A DNA stretch of 53,123 nt from Pseudomonadota bacterium (GCA_025356815.1 JANXQL010000069.1:1-53123), one strand, 5' to 3'; shown: positions 24,442 through 34,336, numbered from the stretch's first letter. Notes: generated by a model from the letters alone, not told the origin. Program-made: numbers and translations.

Positions 24442-27400
24442 ATGCGCCTCGTCAGCCGGATGGCAGCCCTGATCGCTGTCGGGTTCCTCGCCACCACCGC
24501 GGATGCCGCGCACCTCGTGCGCGACATCAATGCCGCGCCGATCGCGACCGGGGCCACGGCCGCAGGCTGGGTGCAGGTCGGCAGCGCTACGCTCTTCTGG
24601 ATGGATGACGGCATCCATGGCCAGGAGCTCTGGCGGACGGATGGCACGCCGGCCGGGACCCGGCTCGTCAAGGACATCAACCCGGGGCCCGCGAGTTCGA
24701 ACGCGACCTCAGCGACGCTGCTCGGCGGCGTGCTGTACTTCATCGCGACCGACGGCACCAACGGCACCGAGCTCTGGCGTTCGGACGGTACCAGCGCCGG
24801 CACCCATATCGTCGCCGACATCAACCCCGGCGCCGGCGACGGCGCGACCAGCAACTCCGGCTACGGCGGACCGCTGCCGACGCTGAACGGCGTGATGTAC
24901 TTCGCGGGCACCGAGCCCGGCACCGGCATGGAACTGTGGCGCTCGGACGGTACCGCCACCGGGACCTACCGGGTCGTGGACACGTGGCCCGGGGGTGGCT
25001 CCTCGGCGCCCACGCTGATCACGGTGGTCGGCAGCCGCGTGTTCTTCGTCGCGGGGGAATCGGCGAACAGCACGCCGCTGTGGTCCACGGACGGCACCGC
25101 CGCCGGCACGAAGCGCGTGACGAGCTTCGGCGCCGGCGGGTTCCCGTCGTTCGGGAACCTGACGGCGACGACGGCAGGCCTGTTCTTCTCGGTCGACGAC
25201 GGCACACACGGCCGCGAGCTGTACTTCGCAAACGCCGATGGCAGCGGCGCCCACCTGGTCACCGACCTTTCGCCGGGCAGCAATCCGACCAGCTTCTCGC
25301 CGTTCGTGGCGCTCGGCGGGGACGTGCTGTTTGGCGCCAGCGTCGTGGGCGGCGCGCAGCCGGGCAGCCACGTCTATCGCGCCAGCAGCAGCGGCGTGCA
25401 GCTGCTCGCGAACGTCGCGTCGATGGGCGCCGCGCCGATTCCCGAGGGATTCGTGGCGGTCGGCAACCGCTTCGTGTTCGGCGTCGAAGGCGGCTACAAC
25501 AGCACTTTCGAGGTCTGGGTCAGCGACGGCACGAGCGGCGGAACCCGACGACTCGGCGCGGCGGCGGGCCTCTTGTCGGTGTCGCTGATCGGCGGCGGAA
25601 TCTCGCTGTCGGCGCTCGTCGGCAGCGACGGACTGTACTTCTGGGGCGTCACGAGCGGCCAGTCAGGGACGATGCAACTGTGGCGGACCGACGGCACCGA
25701 CGCCGGCACCCGCGTGTACGCCGCGCCGCCGCAGCCCCAGGACAACAGCGACCTCGCGCAGTTCCAGGGGCGGATCTGGTTCCGCTCGGGACGCTTCGGC
25801 ACCAGCGGCTGGGAACCCTGGGTCAGCGACGGCACCGTCGCAGGAACGCAGCAGTTCGCGGACCTGAACCCCGGCGCGGCCGATTCGGCGCCGTCCGGCG
25901 ACACGGTCGTCGGCGGTCGGCTGTACTTCAACGCGAGTTCGCCGAGCGGGTTCGGGCCGTGGGTCTCGGACGGCACGGTCGCAGGCACCGTCCCGCTCGA
26001 CCCCCCGCTCGCGCCGGCCCGGTCCGCCGCGTCGAACCCGCAGTTCTCGTACCAGGTCGGCAACCGCGCCGTGTTCACCGCCGACGACGGCGTCCACGGG
26101 CAGGAGCTCTGGGCCTCCGACGGCACCAGCGCGGGCACGGTACTGCTGCGCGACGTCAACCCGGGCGCGGGCCAGGCGCCCGGGGTCATCGCCTCGCTCG
26201 GCCCGCTGCTGCTGTTCGTCGAGGACGACGGTATCCACGGCAGCGAACTCTGGGCCACCGACGGCACGCCCGCCGGCACCACCCTTGTCAAGGACATCAA
26301 CCCCGGCGCCGCCTCGAGCTCGCCGTCCGCGTTCTTCGGCAGCTCGGTGGTCGTGAACGGTGCGGCCTACTTCACCGCAGACGACGGCGTGCACGGCATC
26401 GAGCTGTGGAAGAGCGACGGCACGGCCGCGGGCACGACGATGGTCGTAGACCTCACGCCCGGTGCCGCGGCGAGCGGCATCGCGAGTGCCCAGCCGGTCG
26501 GCAATCGCGTGGTGTTCCGGCTGGTCGAGCCCGCGGGCTGGTTCCTGTGGTCGACCGACGGCACCGCGGCGGGCACGCAGCGGGCCTCGGCCGCCGTGCA
26601 GCCGACCTCGATCGACTCGGTGGTCGTCAACGGACTACTGTACTTCGGCGGTCAGCCGGCGCCGGTCACCACCGCCTCGCACGGCCAGCTGTGGCGCACC
26701 GACGGCACGCCGGCGGGCACGACCCTGGTCGCCGATCCGGCACCGAGCGCGAGCTACAGCGGCGTCGACTACTTCAGCAGCGTCGGTGGCCACGTGCTGT
26801 TCGACTACTGCAGCAACGGCGCGACCGCGACCTGCGGCGAGTACACGAGCGACGGCACCGCCGCGGGCACCGTGCCGATGTCCCCCGACATCGTCCCGGG
26901 CAACTACTTCGGCATCGCCGGTGCCAGCGCCGTCGTCGGCAACCAGATCTACTACGGGTTCTACACCTCGACGACCTACGGGCTGCGCGTCAGCGACGGC
27001 ACGGCCGCCGGCACGCGCGACATCTACGCGGCACCGGTCGCGAGTGGCGACAACGTGCTCGCGTTCGCGGTCGTGCAGGGTCACGTCGTGTTCACGCGCC
27101 GCGCGCAAGGCATCGGGCCCTCGGTGTGGACGACTGACGGCACGGCGGCCGGCACGCGACTCGTTGCCGACGTCGACCCCGGCACCGCGCAATGGGAACC
27201 CGGGAACTACCTCGCGGTCGGCAACCAGATGCTGTTCACGGCCTACACGCCGCAGACCGGGGTCGAGCTCTACGCCCTCGACATCACGCGGCCGGACGCG
27301 AGCGACGATGCCGTCGTCACGGCCGGCAGCGCGGGAACGGGAACGCCGATCGCGGTGCTCGCCAACGACGGCGGCATCGTCGCGCCACTCGCACCGGGCA

Positions 27401-27747
27401 GCGTGCAGGTCACGGTCGCGCCGACGCAGGGCACGACCAGCGTCGACCCATCCACCGGCGTGATTACCTACACCGCGAATGCGGGCGCCGGTGGCAACGA
27501 CCAGTTCAGCTACACGGTCGCCGACACGCGCGGCGTCACCGCGGCGCCCGCGACCGTGTACGTCTCGATCGCCGAGCCCGCGGGGCCCGCGCCCGGGACG
27601 GCGCCGCCCGCGCCGACACCGACGCCGGCGCCCGCCGGCCAATCGGGGGGCGGTGCGTTCGATCCCGCGACGCTCGCGGCGCTCGCGCTCCTCGCGGGCT
27701 GGGTGTTACTGCGGCGGCGGCGCGCGTCTGGCGAGGTCATGGGGTGA
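24442..27747 (+). CDS. Secreted ELWxxDGT-repeat protein with a GlyGly-CTERM-like tail
   Basis: This 1,101-residue exported protein has a signal peptide (about residues 1-22, cleavage near TADA-AH). Then come 16 repeats built on (E/Q)LWxxDGTxAGT followed by a variable strand and often DINPG, the pattern named ELWxxDGT repeat, probably forming a beta-propeller-like or elongated beta structure. Around 950-1050 is one Ig/cadherin-like domain with the VLANDGG motif. It ends with a Pro/Thr linker, SGGGAFDP, a hydrophobic helix (about 1075-1090) and RRRR (1091-1094). That tripartite tail matches the GlyGly-CTERM sorting signal, cut by rhombosortase. The likely rhombosortase follows, overlapping by 4 bp. 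The function is unknown; surface display or release is inferred. Start: AGGGGG lies 5 bases upstream. Confidence 0.92.
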   Translation: MRLVSRMAALIAVGFLATTADAAHLVRDINAAPIATGATAAGWVQVGSATLFWMDDGIHGQELWRTDGTPAGTRLVKDINPGPASSNATSATLLGGVLYFIATDGTNGTELWRSDGTSAGTHIVADINPGAGDGATSNSGYGGPLPTLNGVMYFAGTEPGTGMELWRSDGTATGTYRVVDTWPGGGSSAPTLITVVGSRVFFVAGESANSTPLWSTDGTAAGTKRVTSFGAGGFPSFGNLTATTAGLFFSVDDGTHGRELYFANADGSGAHLVTDLSPGSNPTSFSPFVALGGDVLFGASVVGGAQPGSHVYRASSSGVQLLANVASMGAAPIPEGFVAVGNRFVFGVEGGYNSTFEVWVSDGTSGGTRRLGAAAGLLSVSLIGGGISLSALVGSDGLYFWGVTSGQSGTMQLWRTDGTDAGTRVYAAPPQPQDNSDLAQFQGRIWFRSGRFGTSGWEPWVSDGTVAGTQQFADLNPGAADSAPSGDTVVGGRLYFNASSPSGFGPWVSDGTVAGTVPLDPPLAPARSAASNPQFSYQVGNRAVFTADDGVHGQELWASDGTSAGTVLLRDVNPGAGQAPGVIASLGPLLLFVEDDGIHGSELWATDGTPAGTTLVKDINPGAASSSPSAFFGSSVVVNGAAYFTADDGVHGIELWKSDGTAAGTTMVVDLTPGAAASGIASAQPVGNRVVFRLVEPAGWFLWSTDGTAAGTQRASAAVQPTSIDSVVVNGLLYFGGQPAPVTTASHGQLWRTDGTPAGTTLVADPAPSASYSGVDYFSSVGGHVLFDYCSNGATATCGEYTSDGTAAGTVPMSPDIVPGNYFGIAGASAVVGNQIYYGFYTSTTYGLRVSDGTAAGTRDIYAAPVASGDNVLAFAVVQGHVVFTRRAQGIGPSVWTTDGTAAGTRLVADVDPGTAQWEPGNYLAVGNQMLFTAYTPQTGVELYALDITRPDASDDAVVTAGSAGTGTPIAVLANDGGIVAPLAPGSVQVTVAPTQGTTSVDPSTGVITYTANAGAGGNDQFSYTVADTRGVTAAPATVYVSIAEPAGPAPGTAPPAPTPTPAPAGQSGGGAFDPATLAALALLAGWVLLRRRRASGEVMG

Positions 27748-28394
27748 ACGCGCGCGGGACCTCGGCGGAGCTGCGCGCGCTCGACCTCGGGCCGCTCGCG
27801 CTGCTCACCACCGTGTTCCTCGCGCTCGTCGTCCTCGACCCGGTCGGGCGGCCACTCCGGGCCGCGCTCCTCTACGCCCGCGCGCCGCTCGCCGCGGGCG
27901 AGGTCTGGCGGCTGGTGACGGCACACATCATCCACGAGGACCTGCGCCATGCGCTCCTGAACGTCGGTGGCCTCGGCCTGCTGTGGCTGCTGTATCGCAA
28001 TGCCGAAAGTACCGCGAATTGGCTGCTCGTGATCGGGATCACGGCGCTGTCTATCGACGCCGGACTCTACGTCGCGCAACCGCAGGTCGAGTGGTATCTC
28101 GGCGCGTCGGGCGTGCTGCACGGCATCTGGGCGGCGGGTGCGATCTTCTCGCTCGCGCACTCACGGCTCGAAGGCGTCGTGATGCTTGGCGCGCTGCTCG
28201 GGAAACTGGGGCTCGAGCAGATCTTCGGTCCGCTCTCGGGAACGAACGACGGGCTTGGTGTCGTCACGGTGGCGCATCTGTACGGGGCGCTCGGCGGCCT
28301 GTCGGCGTCGGCGCTGGTCGCGCGCAAGCATGCGCGCTCCGCGACCGCCGCCGCGCCCCGCGACGCGAGCGCGCCGCGTTCGGCGATCCGCTGA
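27744..28394 (+). CDS. rrtA: Rhombosortase (rhomboid-family intramembrane serine protease)
   Basis: This 216-residue integral membrane protein is a compact rhomboid of the rhombosortase type, which cleaves the C-terminal helix of GlyGly-CTERM proteins. The catalytic Ser-122 is in YLGASGVLHG and the catalytic His-178 in VAHLYGALGG. The N-terminal signature VWRLVTAHIIHEDLRHALLN (54-73) is typical of the group. Five or six helices are apparent. The GTG start at 27744 overlaps the stop of the repeat-protein gene as GTGA, with GAGG upstream, so the protease and its presumed substrate are translationally coupled. No other gene in the window carries a GlyGly-CTERM tail. The call is strong on motif plus context. 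Confidence 0.9.
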   Translation: MNARGTSAELRALDLGPLALLTTVFLALVVLDPVGRPLRAALLYARAPLAAGEVWRLVTAHIIHEDLRHALLNVGGLGLLWLLYRNAESTANWLLVIGITALSIDAGLYVAQPQVEWYLGASGVLHGIWAAGAIFSLAHSRLEGVVMLGALLGKLGLEQIFGPLSGTNDGLGVVTVAHLYGALGGLSASALVARKHARSATAAAPRDASAPRSAIR

Positions 28395-28519
28395 TCGGGG
28401 GCGGTGGCGCCCGGAGGGTCGGCTGAATCTTGGCTCACTATGCAGGCTGCATTTTATTGATTCCAGGTGGATTCATTGCAAGGCAGCACAGTCAAGGGCA
28501 GGGGCACGACGATGAAGCG

Positions 28520-29491
28520 ATGCCGCACGGCGTGCGCGCACTCGCAGGTGGAGATGCACTGCGCGCGGTCACTCTGCGTCAGCTGCGCGCGTTCTCGCTG
28601 ATCTCACACCACCGCAGCTTCACGCGGGCCGCGCCGGAACTGCACCTGACCACTCCAGCTGTCTCGCCGCAGATACGTGACCTGGAGAGCACGCTCGGCC
28701 TCGCCCTGTTCTGCCGCAGCGGCCGAAGTGTCGATGACCCAGGCCGGCGAGCAGCTGCTGGGCGAGGTCAATCGCGCGCTGCGTTCGCTCACCGACGCAA
28801 GCGACACGCTGCTGCGCCTGAAGGGTCGTGAGTCCGGGGTAATCTCCGTCGGCATGGTGACCAACGCGAAGTACTTCGTGCCACGCGTGATCACCAACTT
28901 CCACGCGGAACATCCGCCTATCGAGTTGCGCCTGGTCGTGGGCAATCGCGAACAGATCCTGCGTCAGATCTGCGGCGGCGAGACGGACTTCGCGATCATG
29001 GGCACGCCCCCAGACGATCTGGGGTTGACCGCGATCCGGTTCGCGGCGCAGCCACTGGTCGTGGTCACGTGCTCAGCGCAGCTGCGCGGATATCGCCCGC
29101 GCAGCTGGCCGAGCACGACTTCATCGTCCGCGAACGGGGCTCCGGCACACGTGCAGCGATGGAGCAGTGCTTCCTGCACGAGGGCATCACGCCGCCGCGT
29201 GTCATGGGACTCAGCAGCCACGAGACCCTCAAGCAGGCGGTCATGGCCGGGATGGGCCTCGCCTTCCTGTCGCTAGACACGCTTGGCCTTGAGCTCAAGG
29301 AGCGCCTGCTGACCACACTCGATGTGATCGGGCTGCCTCTGCAACGCCGCTGGTGCGTCGTGCGCAGTGCGAGCGAGCCGCTCACGGCGGCAGCCGGCAG
29401 TCTGCTGCATTACGTGGTCGATCATGGCGGCGACTCGACTAGCGTGACGCACGACGCCGTGCCCGCCCTCGTGCCGTTGCCGGCAAGCTAA
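28520..29491 (+). pseudogene. LysR-family (CbbR-like) regulator broken by two frameshifts
   Basis: The pieces of one LysR-type regulator lie in order in different frames. The HTH (VTLRQLRAFSLISHHRSF ... LTTPAVSPQIRDLE) is in the frame opened at 28520. Near 28725-28735 the reading moves to the frame of SMTQAGEQLLGEVN and the first half of the ligand-binding domain (GVISVGMVTNAKYFVP ... FAIMGTPPDDLG). Near 29070-29090 it returns to the first frame for AQLAEHDFIVRERGSGTRAAM through MAGMGLAFLSLDTLGLEL to the stop. The content resembles CbbR-type regulators of carbon fixation. Two independent indels argue for real decay, although assembly error cannot be excluded. No intact neighbour is an obvious target. 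Confidence 0.85.
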
Positions 29492-29563
29492 ACGACCCCG
29501 CGCCGCATCATTTCGCTAAGATCCCGTGACCCTTCGCCCCGCGCCTGCCCGAGGATCCCGCCC

Positions 29564-31324
29564 ATGCGTCCTGCCGCCACTGCCCACATCGCGGCGCTGA
29601 TACTCGTCGCGAGCCTGATCCTGACGGCATGCCAGCACCATCCGGAGGCGACCGCGGACGCGCGCTTGCACCAGCTGTACGACTCCGAATGGCAATGGCG
29701 TCAGGCCGAATTCGCCGACAGCGACGACGAGCGGCGCGGCATCGAGGACCATTTGCCGAAGATGGACCCCAGCACGCAGCAGGCGCGCCTGCAGTACTGG
29801 CAGGACGTGCTCGCGAGGCTCAAGGCCATCCCGCGCGCGGCGCTCTCGCCGGCCGAACAGCTCAACTACGACATCTACCTGCCGCAGATCCAGACGCTGG
29901 TGAGCAGCCAGCGGTTCCGCGACTTCGAGATGCCGGCCAACTCCGATTCCGCCTTCTGGACCGACCTCGGCTACACCGCCCGGCGCCCGTTTCGCACTCT
30001 GGACGACTATCGCCACTGGATCGCGCAGATGCGCGACCTGCCCCGCTACTTCCGCGAGCAGCAGCAGCAGATGCGCGCCGGCCTCGCGCGCGGCTTCACG
30101 CCGCCGCGCGTGACGCTGCAGGGCCGGGACTCGTCGTTTCGGGCGGTGATCGACGCGGCGGCCGAGGCGACCTTCTTCTACGTGCCGTTCACGACCCTGT
30201 CGGGCATCGACCCCGCCGAGAAGGAGCGGCTGCGCCACGAGGCGATCGCCGCGATCCGCGAGGCCGTGCAGCCGGCCTATGTCGAGCTTGCGCGCTTCTG
30301 GCATGACGAATACCTGCCGGGCACCCGCACCACGATCGCGGCCAGCGACCTGCCCGACGGCGAGGCCTACTACCGCGCCAAGATCCGCGAGTTCACGACC
30401 CTGGACATGGACCCGGCCGCAATCCATGCCTTCGGCCTCGCGGAGGTCGCACGCCTGCATCAGCAGATGATCGCGGCGATGCAGGAGACCGGCTTCAAGG
30501 GCGACTTCCCCGCCTTCCTGCACCTGCTGCGCACCGACCCGCGCTTCGCCGCGAAGACGCCCGAGGAGCTCCTGATGCGGGCCGCGTGGATCGCCAAGAG
30601 GTTCGATGCCAAGGCCTCGCTGTACTTCGGGCAGCTGCCGCGTGCGCGCTTCGCGATCCGACCGGTCCCGGACGAACTCGCGCCGTTCTACACCGCCGGC
30701 CGCGGCGGCCCGGGTGTCTACCTGCTCAACACCTACGACCTGCCGAGCCGGCCCTTGTACAACCTGCCGGCGCTGACGCTGCACGAATCTGCGCCGGGAC
30801 ATGCGTTCCAAATCCCGATCGCGGCAGAACACAAGGACCAGCCTGCCTTCCGCCAGCACACCTATATTTCCGCCTACGGCGAAGGCTGGGCGCTGTACTG
30901 CGAGACGCTCGGGGTCGAGATGGGGATGTACGAGACGCCGTACGAGCGCTTCGGGATGCTCGGCTACCAGATCTGGCGCGCGGCGCGGCTCGTGGTCGAC
31001 ACAGGCGTGCACTCGCGGGGCTGGACGCGCGAACAGGCGATCGGGTACCTGCTGCAGTACACGGCGCTGCCACCGCACGAGGTCGAGACCGAGGTCGATC
31101 GCTACATCGCGTGGCCTGCGCAGGCGCTGTCGTACTACCTGGGCGAGACCGAGATCCTGAAACTGCGGGCGCACGCGGAACAGGCCCTCGGGGCGCGCTT
31201 CAACATCCGCGCGTTCCACGACACGGTACTTGAGCTCGGCTCCGTGCCGCTGCCGGTGCTGTCCGCGCGCATCGACCGCTTCATTGCCGCCGGCGGCACT
31301 GGGCCCTACCCCGACTCGGAGTAA
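29564..31324 (+). CDS. DUF885 family lipoprotein, putative metallopeptidase-like
   Basis: This 586-residue protein has a lipobox (LILTAC, Cys-23) and a DUF885 domain (PF05960) over most of its length. The conserved HESAPGH motif lies at 407-413, resembling the metal-binding motif of zincin peptidases, with a Glu in the SAYGEGWALYCETLG segment about 30 residues later that could be a third ligand. DUF885 proteins are usually assumed to be secreted or periplasmic hydrolases, but no reaction is established for this one. It stands alone between the LysR pseudogene and the PEP-CTERM-like gene. A TAAGAT box about 45 bases upstream is a weak -10 candidate. Confidence 0.9.
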   Translation: MRPAATAHIAALILVASLILTACQHHPEATADARLHQLYDSEWQWRQAEFADSDDERRGIEDHLPKMDPSTQQARLQYWQDVLARLKAIPRAALSPAEQLNYDIYLPQIQTLVSSQRFRDFEMPANSDSAFWTDLGYTARRPFRTLDDYRHWIAQMRDLPRYFREQQQQMRAGLARGFTPPRVTLQGRDSSFRAVIDAAAEATFFYVPFTTLSGIDPAEKERLRHEAIAAIREAVQPAYVELARFWHDEYLPGTRTTIAASDLPDGEAYYRAKIREFTTLDMDPAAIHAFGLAEVARLHQQMIAAMQETGFKGDFPAFLHLLRTDPRFAAKTPEELLMRAAWIAKRFDAKASLYFGQLPRARFAIRPVPDELAPFYTAGRGGPGVYLLNTYDLPSRPLYNLPALTLHESAPGHAFQIPIAAEHKDQPAFRQHTYISAYGEGWALYCETLGVEMGMYETPYERFGMLGYQIWRAARLVVDTGVHSRGWTREQAIGYLLQYTALPPHEVETEVDRYIAWPAQALSYYLGETEILKLRAHAEQALGARFNIRAFHDTVLELGSVPLPVLSARIDRFIAAGGTGPYPDSE

Positions 31325-31339
31325 CCCGGCGGCCGACGC

Positions 31340-32050
31340 TCAGACCGCGCCGCGCAGGCGGCGCGGCATCGCCGCAAGTCCGAGCACGGCGCTCAACAGC
31401 AGCCAGGCCGCGGCCGGCAGCGGCGTGGAGACGAGGTTGAGCTGGCCGACGTACGTCCCGCCACCGGTGCCGCTGGCGATGCCTGCGATATCCAGCAGGT
31501 AGGTGTGGTTGGCCTGGATGTTCGAGAACGTCGCGAGCACCGAAGTCGCGCCCGGCTGCGGGCCGGTCCAGGCGGTCAGGAACACGCTGCCGGCAGGCAC
31601 GCCGCCGACGGTAGGCGTCATCGACGCGGCCGCCGTCACATCGTACAGCCGCATCTGCAGGTTGCTGATGTCGAAGGTCGGCGGCAGACCGAGCTGGGCC
31701 GTCAGCACGTTGCCGCTCGCGGTGCCGCCCACCGTGAAGCGGTAGCTGTCCTGGAAGTCGTAGGCGCCAACGGACGACGTCCCGAGCGTGATCGTCTGCT
31801 GGGACGTGAAGGTGTCGCTGAACGTGTACTGGCCGTCGACACCGAGCCTGTAGTCGTTGCCGACGGTCGGGGTCGTGCCATTCTGGCCGAGGAACTGAAA
31901 TGACGCCGCCATCGCGCCGCTGACGTTGAGCGCGATGGTCGCCGCCTGCCCCACCGCCGGCAGAACCATCAGCAGCACAGTCGCGACCGCCGCGAGCATC
32001 CGCCGTACGCCAGGTCCCTCTGTCGCACGGATCCTCCGCTTCTTGTCCAT
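31340..32050 (-). CDS. Secreted protein with a PEP-CTERM-like (PLPA-type) sorting tail
   Basis: This 236-residue exported protein has a basic N-terminus and signal peptide (cleavage near VGQA-AT) and a beta-rich body. The body reads like a choice-of-anchor domain (SDTFTSQQTITLGTS; YRFTVGGTASGNVL; LDIAGIASGTGGGTYVG). The C-terminus is TPLPAAAWLLLSAVLGLAAM followed by PRRLR, the VPLPA/PEP-CTERM variant normally handled by an exosortase. The ATG at 32050 was chosen because AGGGAG lies 5 bases upstream; a Met at 32065 lacks one. No exosortase lies in the window. PEP-CTERM proteins are typically linked to exopolysaccharide producers, which fits the sugar-nucleotide genes further along. Function otherwise unknown. 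Confidence 0.85.
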   Translation of the reverse strand: MDKKRRIRATEGPGVRRMLAAVATVLLMVLPAVGQAATIALNVSGAMAASFQFLGQNGTTPTVGNDYRLGVDGQYTFSDTFTSQQTITLGTSSVGAYDFQDSYRFTVGGTASGNVLTAQLGLPPTFDISNLQMRLYDVTAAASMTPTVGGVPAGSVFLTAWTGPQPGATSVLATFSNIQANHTYLLDIAGIASGTGGGTYVGQLNLVSTPLPAAAWLLLSAVLGLAAMPRRLRGAV

Positions 32051-32355
32051 GGAACTCCCTTTCACTAACCGATTGCCGGGTGCCGATAGCAGTCAGCTTG
32101 CGGTCGGAATATGACAACTGGAAAGCCGGTTCGTGACGAGGTTGCGCCCTGCCGCCCGCCCGGGCGCGCCGCGGCGCGCGGCGGGGGGCATGCGGGAAGC
32201 AGACACGAACGGCCCGCGGCGTGTCCTCAGGCACGCCCAATGCGCGGCTCTGCGCGCGGACGGAAGTCTGCAGGCTGCTTGTGACGGATCGCTTGCGCGG
32301 TCATTGCAATCGGCTGACCGCCACGCGTCGGTTCGCCGACACGGGCTGCACGCTG
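32051..32355. other. Intergenic region upstream of the PEP-CTERM-like gene
   Basis: About 305 bases between two minus-strand genes, with no supported gene. It should contain the promoter of the PEP-CTERM-like gene, but I see no convincing -35/-10 pair or sigma-54 site. Confidence 0.4.
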
Positions 32356-34206
32356 TCAGCGCAGCAGGCGCTGCTCCCCGCCGCGTGCGCATGCCCCGCC
32401 GCGATAGCGCTGCCAGGCGAGATCCGCCCACGGATCGACGCGTGTGCGGAACGTCGCCCGGAACATGTCGCAGGCCGCCTGCCCGTCCGGTTCGCGCGCT
32501 TCCATCAGCGCGACCACCCCCTCGCGCGAGGACGGCGCGTTGGACACGCGCACACCGCCGTGCGCCGGCGTGTCCAGGATGAGATAGGCCGGGGCCGGCT
32601 CGCTCCATGCAGGCCATTCGATGAGCGTGCCGTCGCGGCCGCGCCCGGGCCGGCCGTGGGCCGCAAACTCCGCCCAGTACGACATCATCGCCTCGCTCAG
32701 CGCGACCCGCCCGGCGCGGTTGTCGGCGGTGAACAGCAGCTCATGACCCGGCGCGCTGTCGAAGGAGGCGAACACGAACGGGATCTCAAGTCCGTGCGCG
32801 GCACCGAGCAGCCGACTGGCGTCGACCACGCCAAAGCGGCGTCCCTCGTCGCGCCAGTCCCAGCGGTAGGCGTACACCTTCGTACCGGACGCCGCGAGCG
32901 CCCGTGCCGGCCGATCGACGCCGTTGGCACGCCACAGCGTGGCGCGGTACTGGGCCTCGCGCTCGTAGGCCGCGGGGTCGCGGATCCACAGCGGCGCGCC
33001 TGCCACCTTGCCGACCAGCCGTGGGTCGAACGCCATGAACAGCTTCGGCTCGTCGCGATTGGTGCCGAACAGCAACGGCACTGGCCAATGGCCCGCGGGG
33101 TCCCCGAGCAGTTCCTCGAGCGCTCCGGTGCGCACAACCGCGCCGTCCTGGAACACCGTCGGGAACAGGTCGGTCTCGATGTTCGACGGATGGTAGAGCG
33201 CGTACAGCACCCACGGGTCGAGGCCGCGCAGGAAGGATGCGATCTCGTCGCGCCCGAGCGTGGCCGCGAGCGCCTTCGCCGCCGCGCGGTCCGGCGCACG
33301 AGATTCGTGCACCAGCGCCTTGAGCAGGATCTCGCCGCTGCTGTATTCGCCGCCCGGTTCATTCTCGTCGCTGTAGTGCGCCGCGCGCCCGACGGACGCG
33401 AAGCCGAAGCCGAGGCTCTGCACGATCACCCGCTGCATCAACCCCCCGCTGAGCGGCGACACCACCAGCGCGAGCGCATCGGTGGCCCCCGCCGACTCAC
33501 CGAACAGCGTGACGTTGCCGGCATCGCCGCCGAACGCCGCGATGTGCTGCTGCACCCAGCGCAGCGCGGCCAGCTCGTCGAGCAGGCCCCAGTTGCCCGA
33601 TGCGGCGAGCGGGTCCGGCGCCGGTCCCGCCCCGCTGCCTTCCGGCAGCACGAACCAGCCGAACGGGCCGAGCCGGTAGTTGATGGTGACGACGACGACG
33701 CCCTGGCCGGTCGCGAGGTGGCTGCCGTCGTAGGACGCGCCCTGCCCGACCGTATTGGAGCCGCCGTGCACCCACACCATCACCGGCAGGTGTACCGCGG
33801 CGGCGGCGGCCGCCGTCATGCGCGGCGCGTGGATGTTCAGCGTCAGGCAGTCCTCGCTGCCCTGGCGCGACCCGTCCGGACCCATCCCCCCGAGCGCCCA
33901 GCCGTACTGGACGCAGGCGCTGCCCGGTAGCAGCGCCGCGCGCACGCCGTCCCACGCCGGCGCCGGCTGCGGCGGCGCCCAGCGCAACTCGCCCAGCGGC
34001 GGCGCCGCGTACGGGATGCCAAGCCAGCTGTGTCCGCCGGCGGCGTCGACGAATCCCGCGACCGACCCTGCAGCGACCGCGCGCACCGCGTCGTCCGCCG
34101 CCGGCGCCGCGACCGGAGGCGCCGGCGCCGATGCCGGTCCGCAACCGCAGAGCGCGGCGAGCAGACAGCACAGCAGCAGTGCAGAAACCAGGCGGGGACG
34201 GGGCAT
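32356..34206 (-). CDS. Type-B carboxylesterase lipoprotein
   Basis: This 616-residue alpha/beta-hydrolase of the carboxylesterase type-B family (PF00135) hydrolyses esters. The N-terminus has a hydrophobic segment ending LAALCGC, a probable lipobox with Cys-22, so it is likely envelope-anchored. The family signature [11 protein letters not shown], the oxyanion WVHGGSNT (HGG), the nucleophile elbow FGESAGATD and the catalytic-His region [11 protein letters not shown] are all visible. The start at 34206 precedes the signal peptide; the frame is open further upstream without family match. It is divergent from the threonine aldolase gene across 130 bp. The natural ester is unknown. Confidence 0.92.
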   Translation of the reverse strand: MPRPRLVSALLLCCLLAALCGCGPASAPAPPVAAPAADDAVRAVAAGSVAGFVDAAGGHSWLGIPYAAPPLGELRWAPPQPAPAWDGVRAALLPGSACVQYGWALGGMGPDGSRQGSEDCLTLNIHAPRMTAAAAAAVHLPVMVWVHGGSNTVGQGASYDGSHLATGQGVVVVTINYRLGPFGWFVLPEGSGAGPAPDPLAASGNWGLLDELAALRWVQQHIAAFGGDAGNVTLFGESAGATDALALVVSPLSGGLMQRVIVQSLGFGFASVGRAAHYSDENEPGGEYSSGEILLKALVHESRAPDRAAAKALAATLGRDEIASFLRGLDPWVLYALYHPSNIETDLFPTVFQDGAVVRTGALEELLGDPAGHWPVPLLFGTNRDEPKLFMAFDPRLVGKVAGAPLWIRDPAAYEREAQYRATLWRANGVDRPARALAASGTKVYAYRWDWRDEGRRFGVVDASRLLGAAHGLEIPFVFASFDSAPGHELLFTADNRAGRVALSEAMMSYWAEFAAHGRPGRGRDGTLIEWPAWSEPAPAYLILDTPAHGGVRVSNAPSSREGVVALMEAREPDGQAACDMFRATFRTRVDPWADLAWQRYRGGACARGGEQRLLR

Positions 34207-34336
34207 CGGGCCTCGGCAGGGTGAGCGCAAGCGGCGCACTATGGGGCATCGCGCCGAACTCGCCAAGCGGACCTTCGCCCCCCGGGGCCGCGGCCGTTCG
34301 CCTAAGATCGAGCCTCCCTCGAACCGCGGAGACCGC

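Noticed and set aside
24936-27137. 733-codon plus-strand frame inside the repeat-protein gene
   Set aside because: Out-of-frame reading of the DGTxAGT repeats, giving Arg-rich low-complexity sequence.
24442-27747. The repeats considered as a CRISPR or DNA tandem array
   Set aside because: They are in-frame protein repeats with varied spacing and varied DNA sequence.
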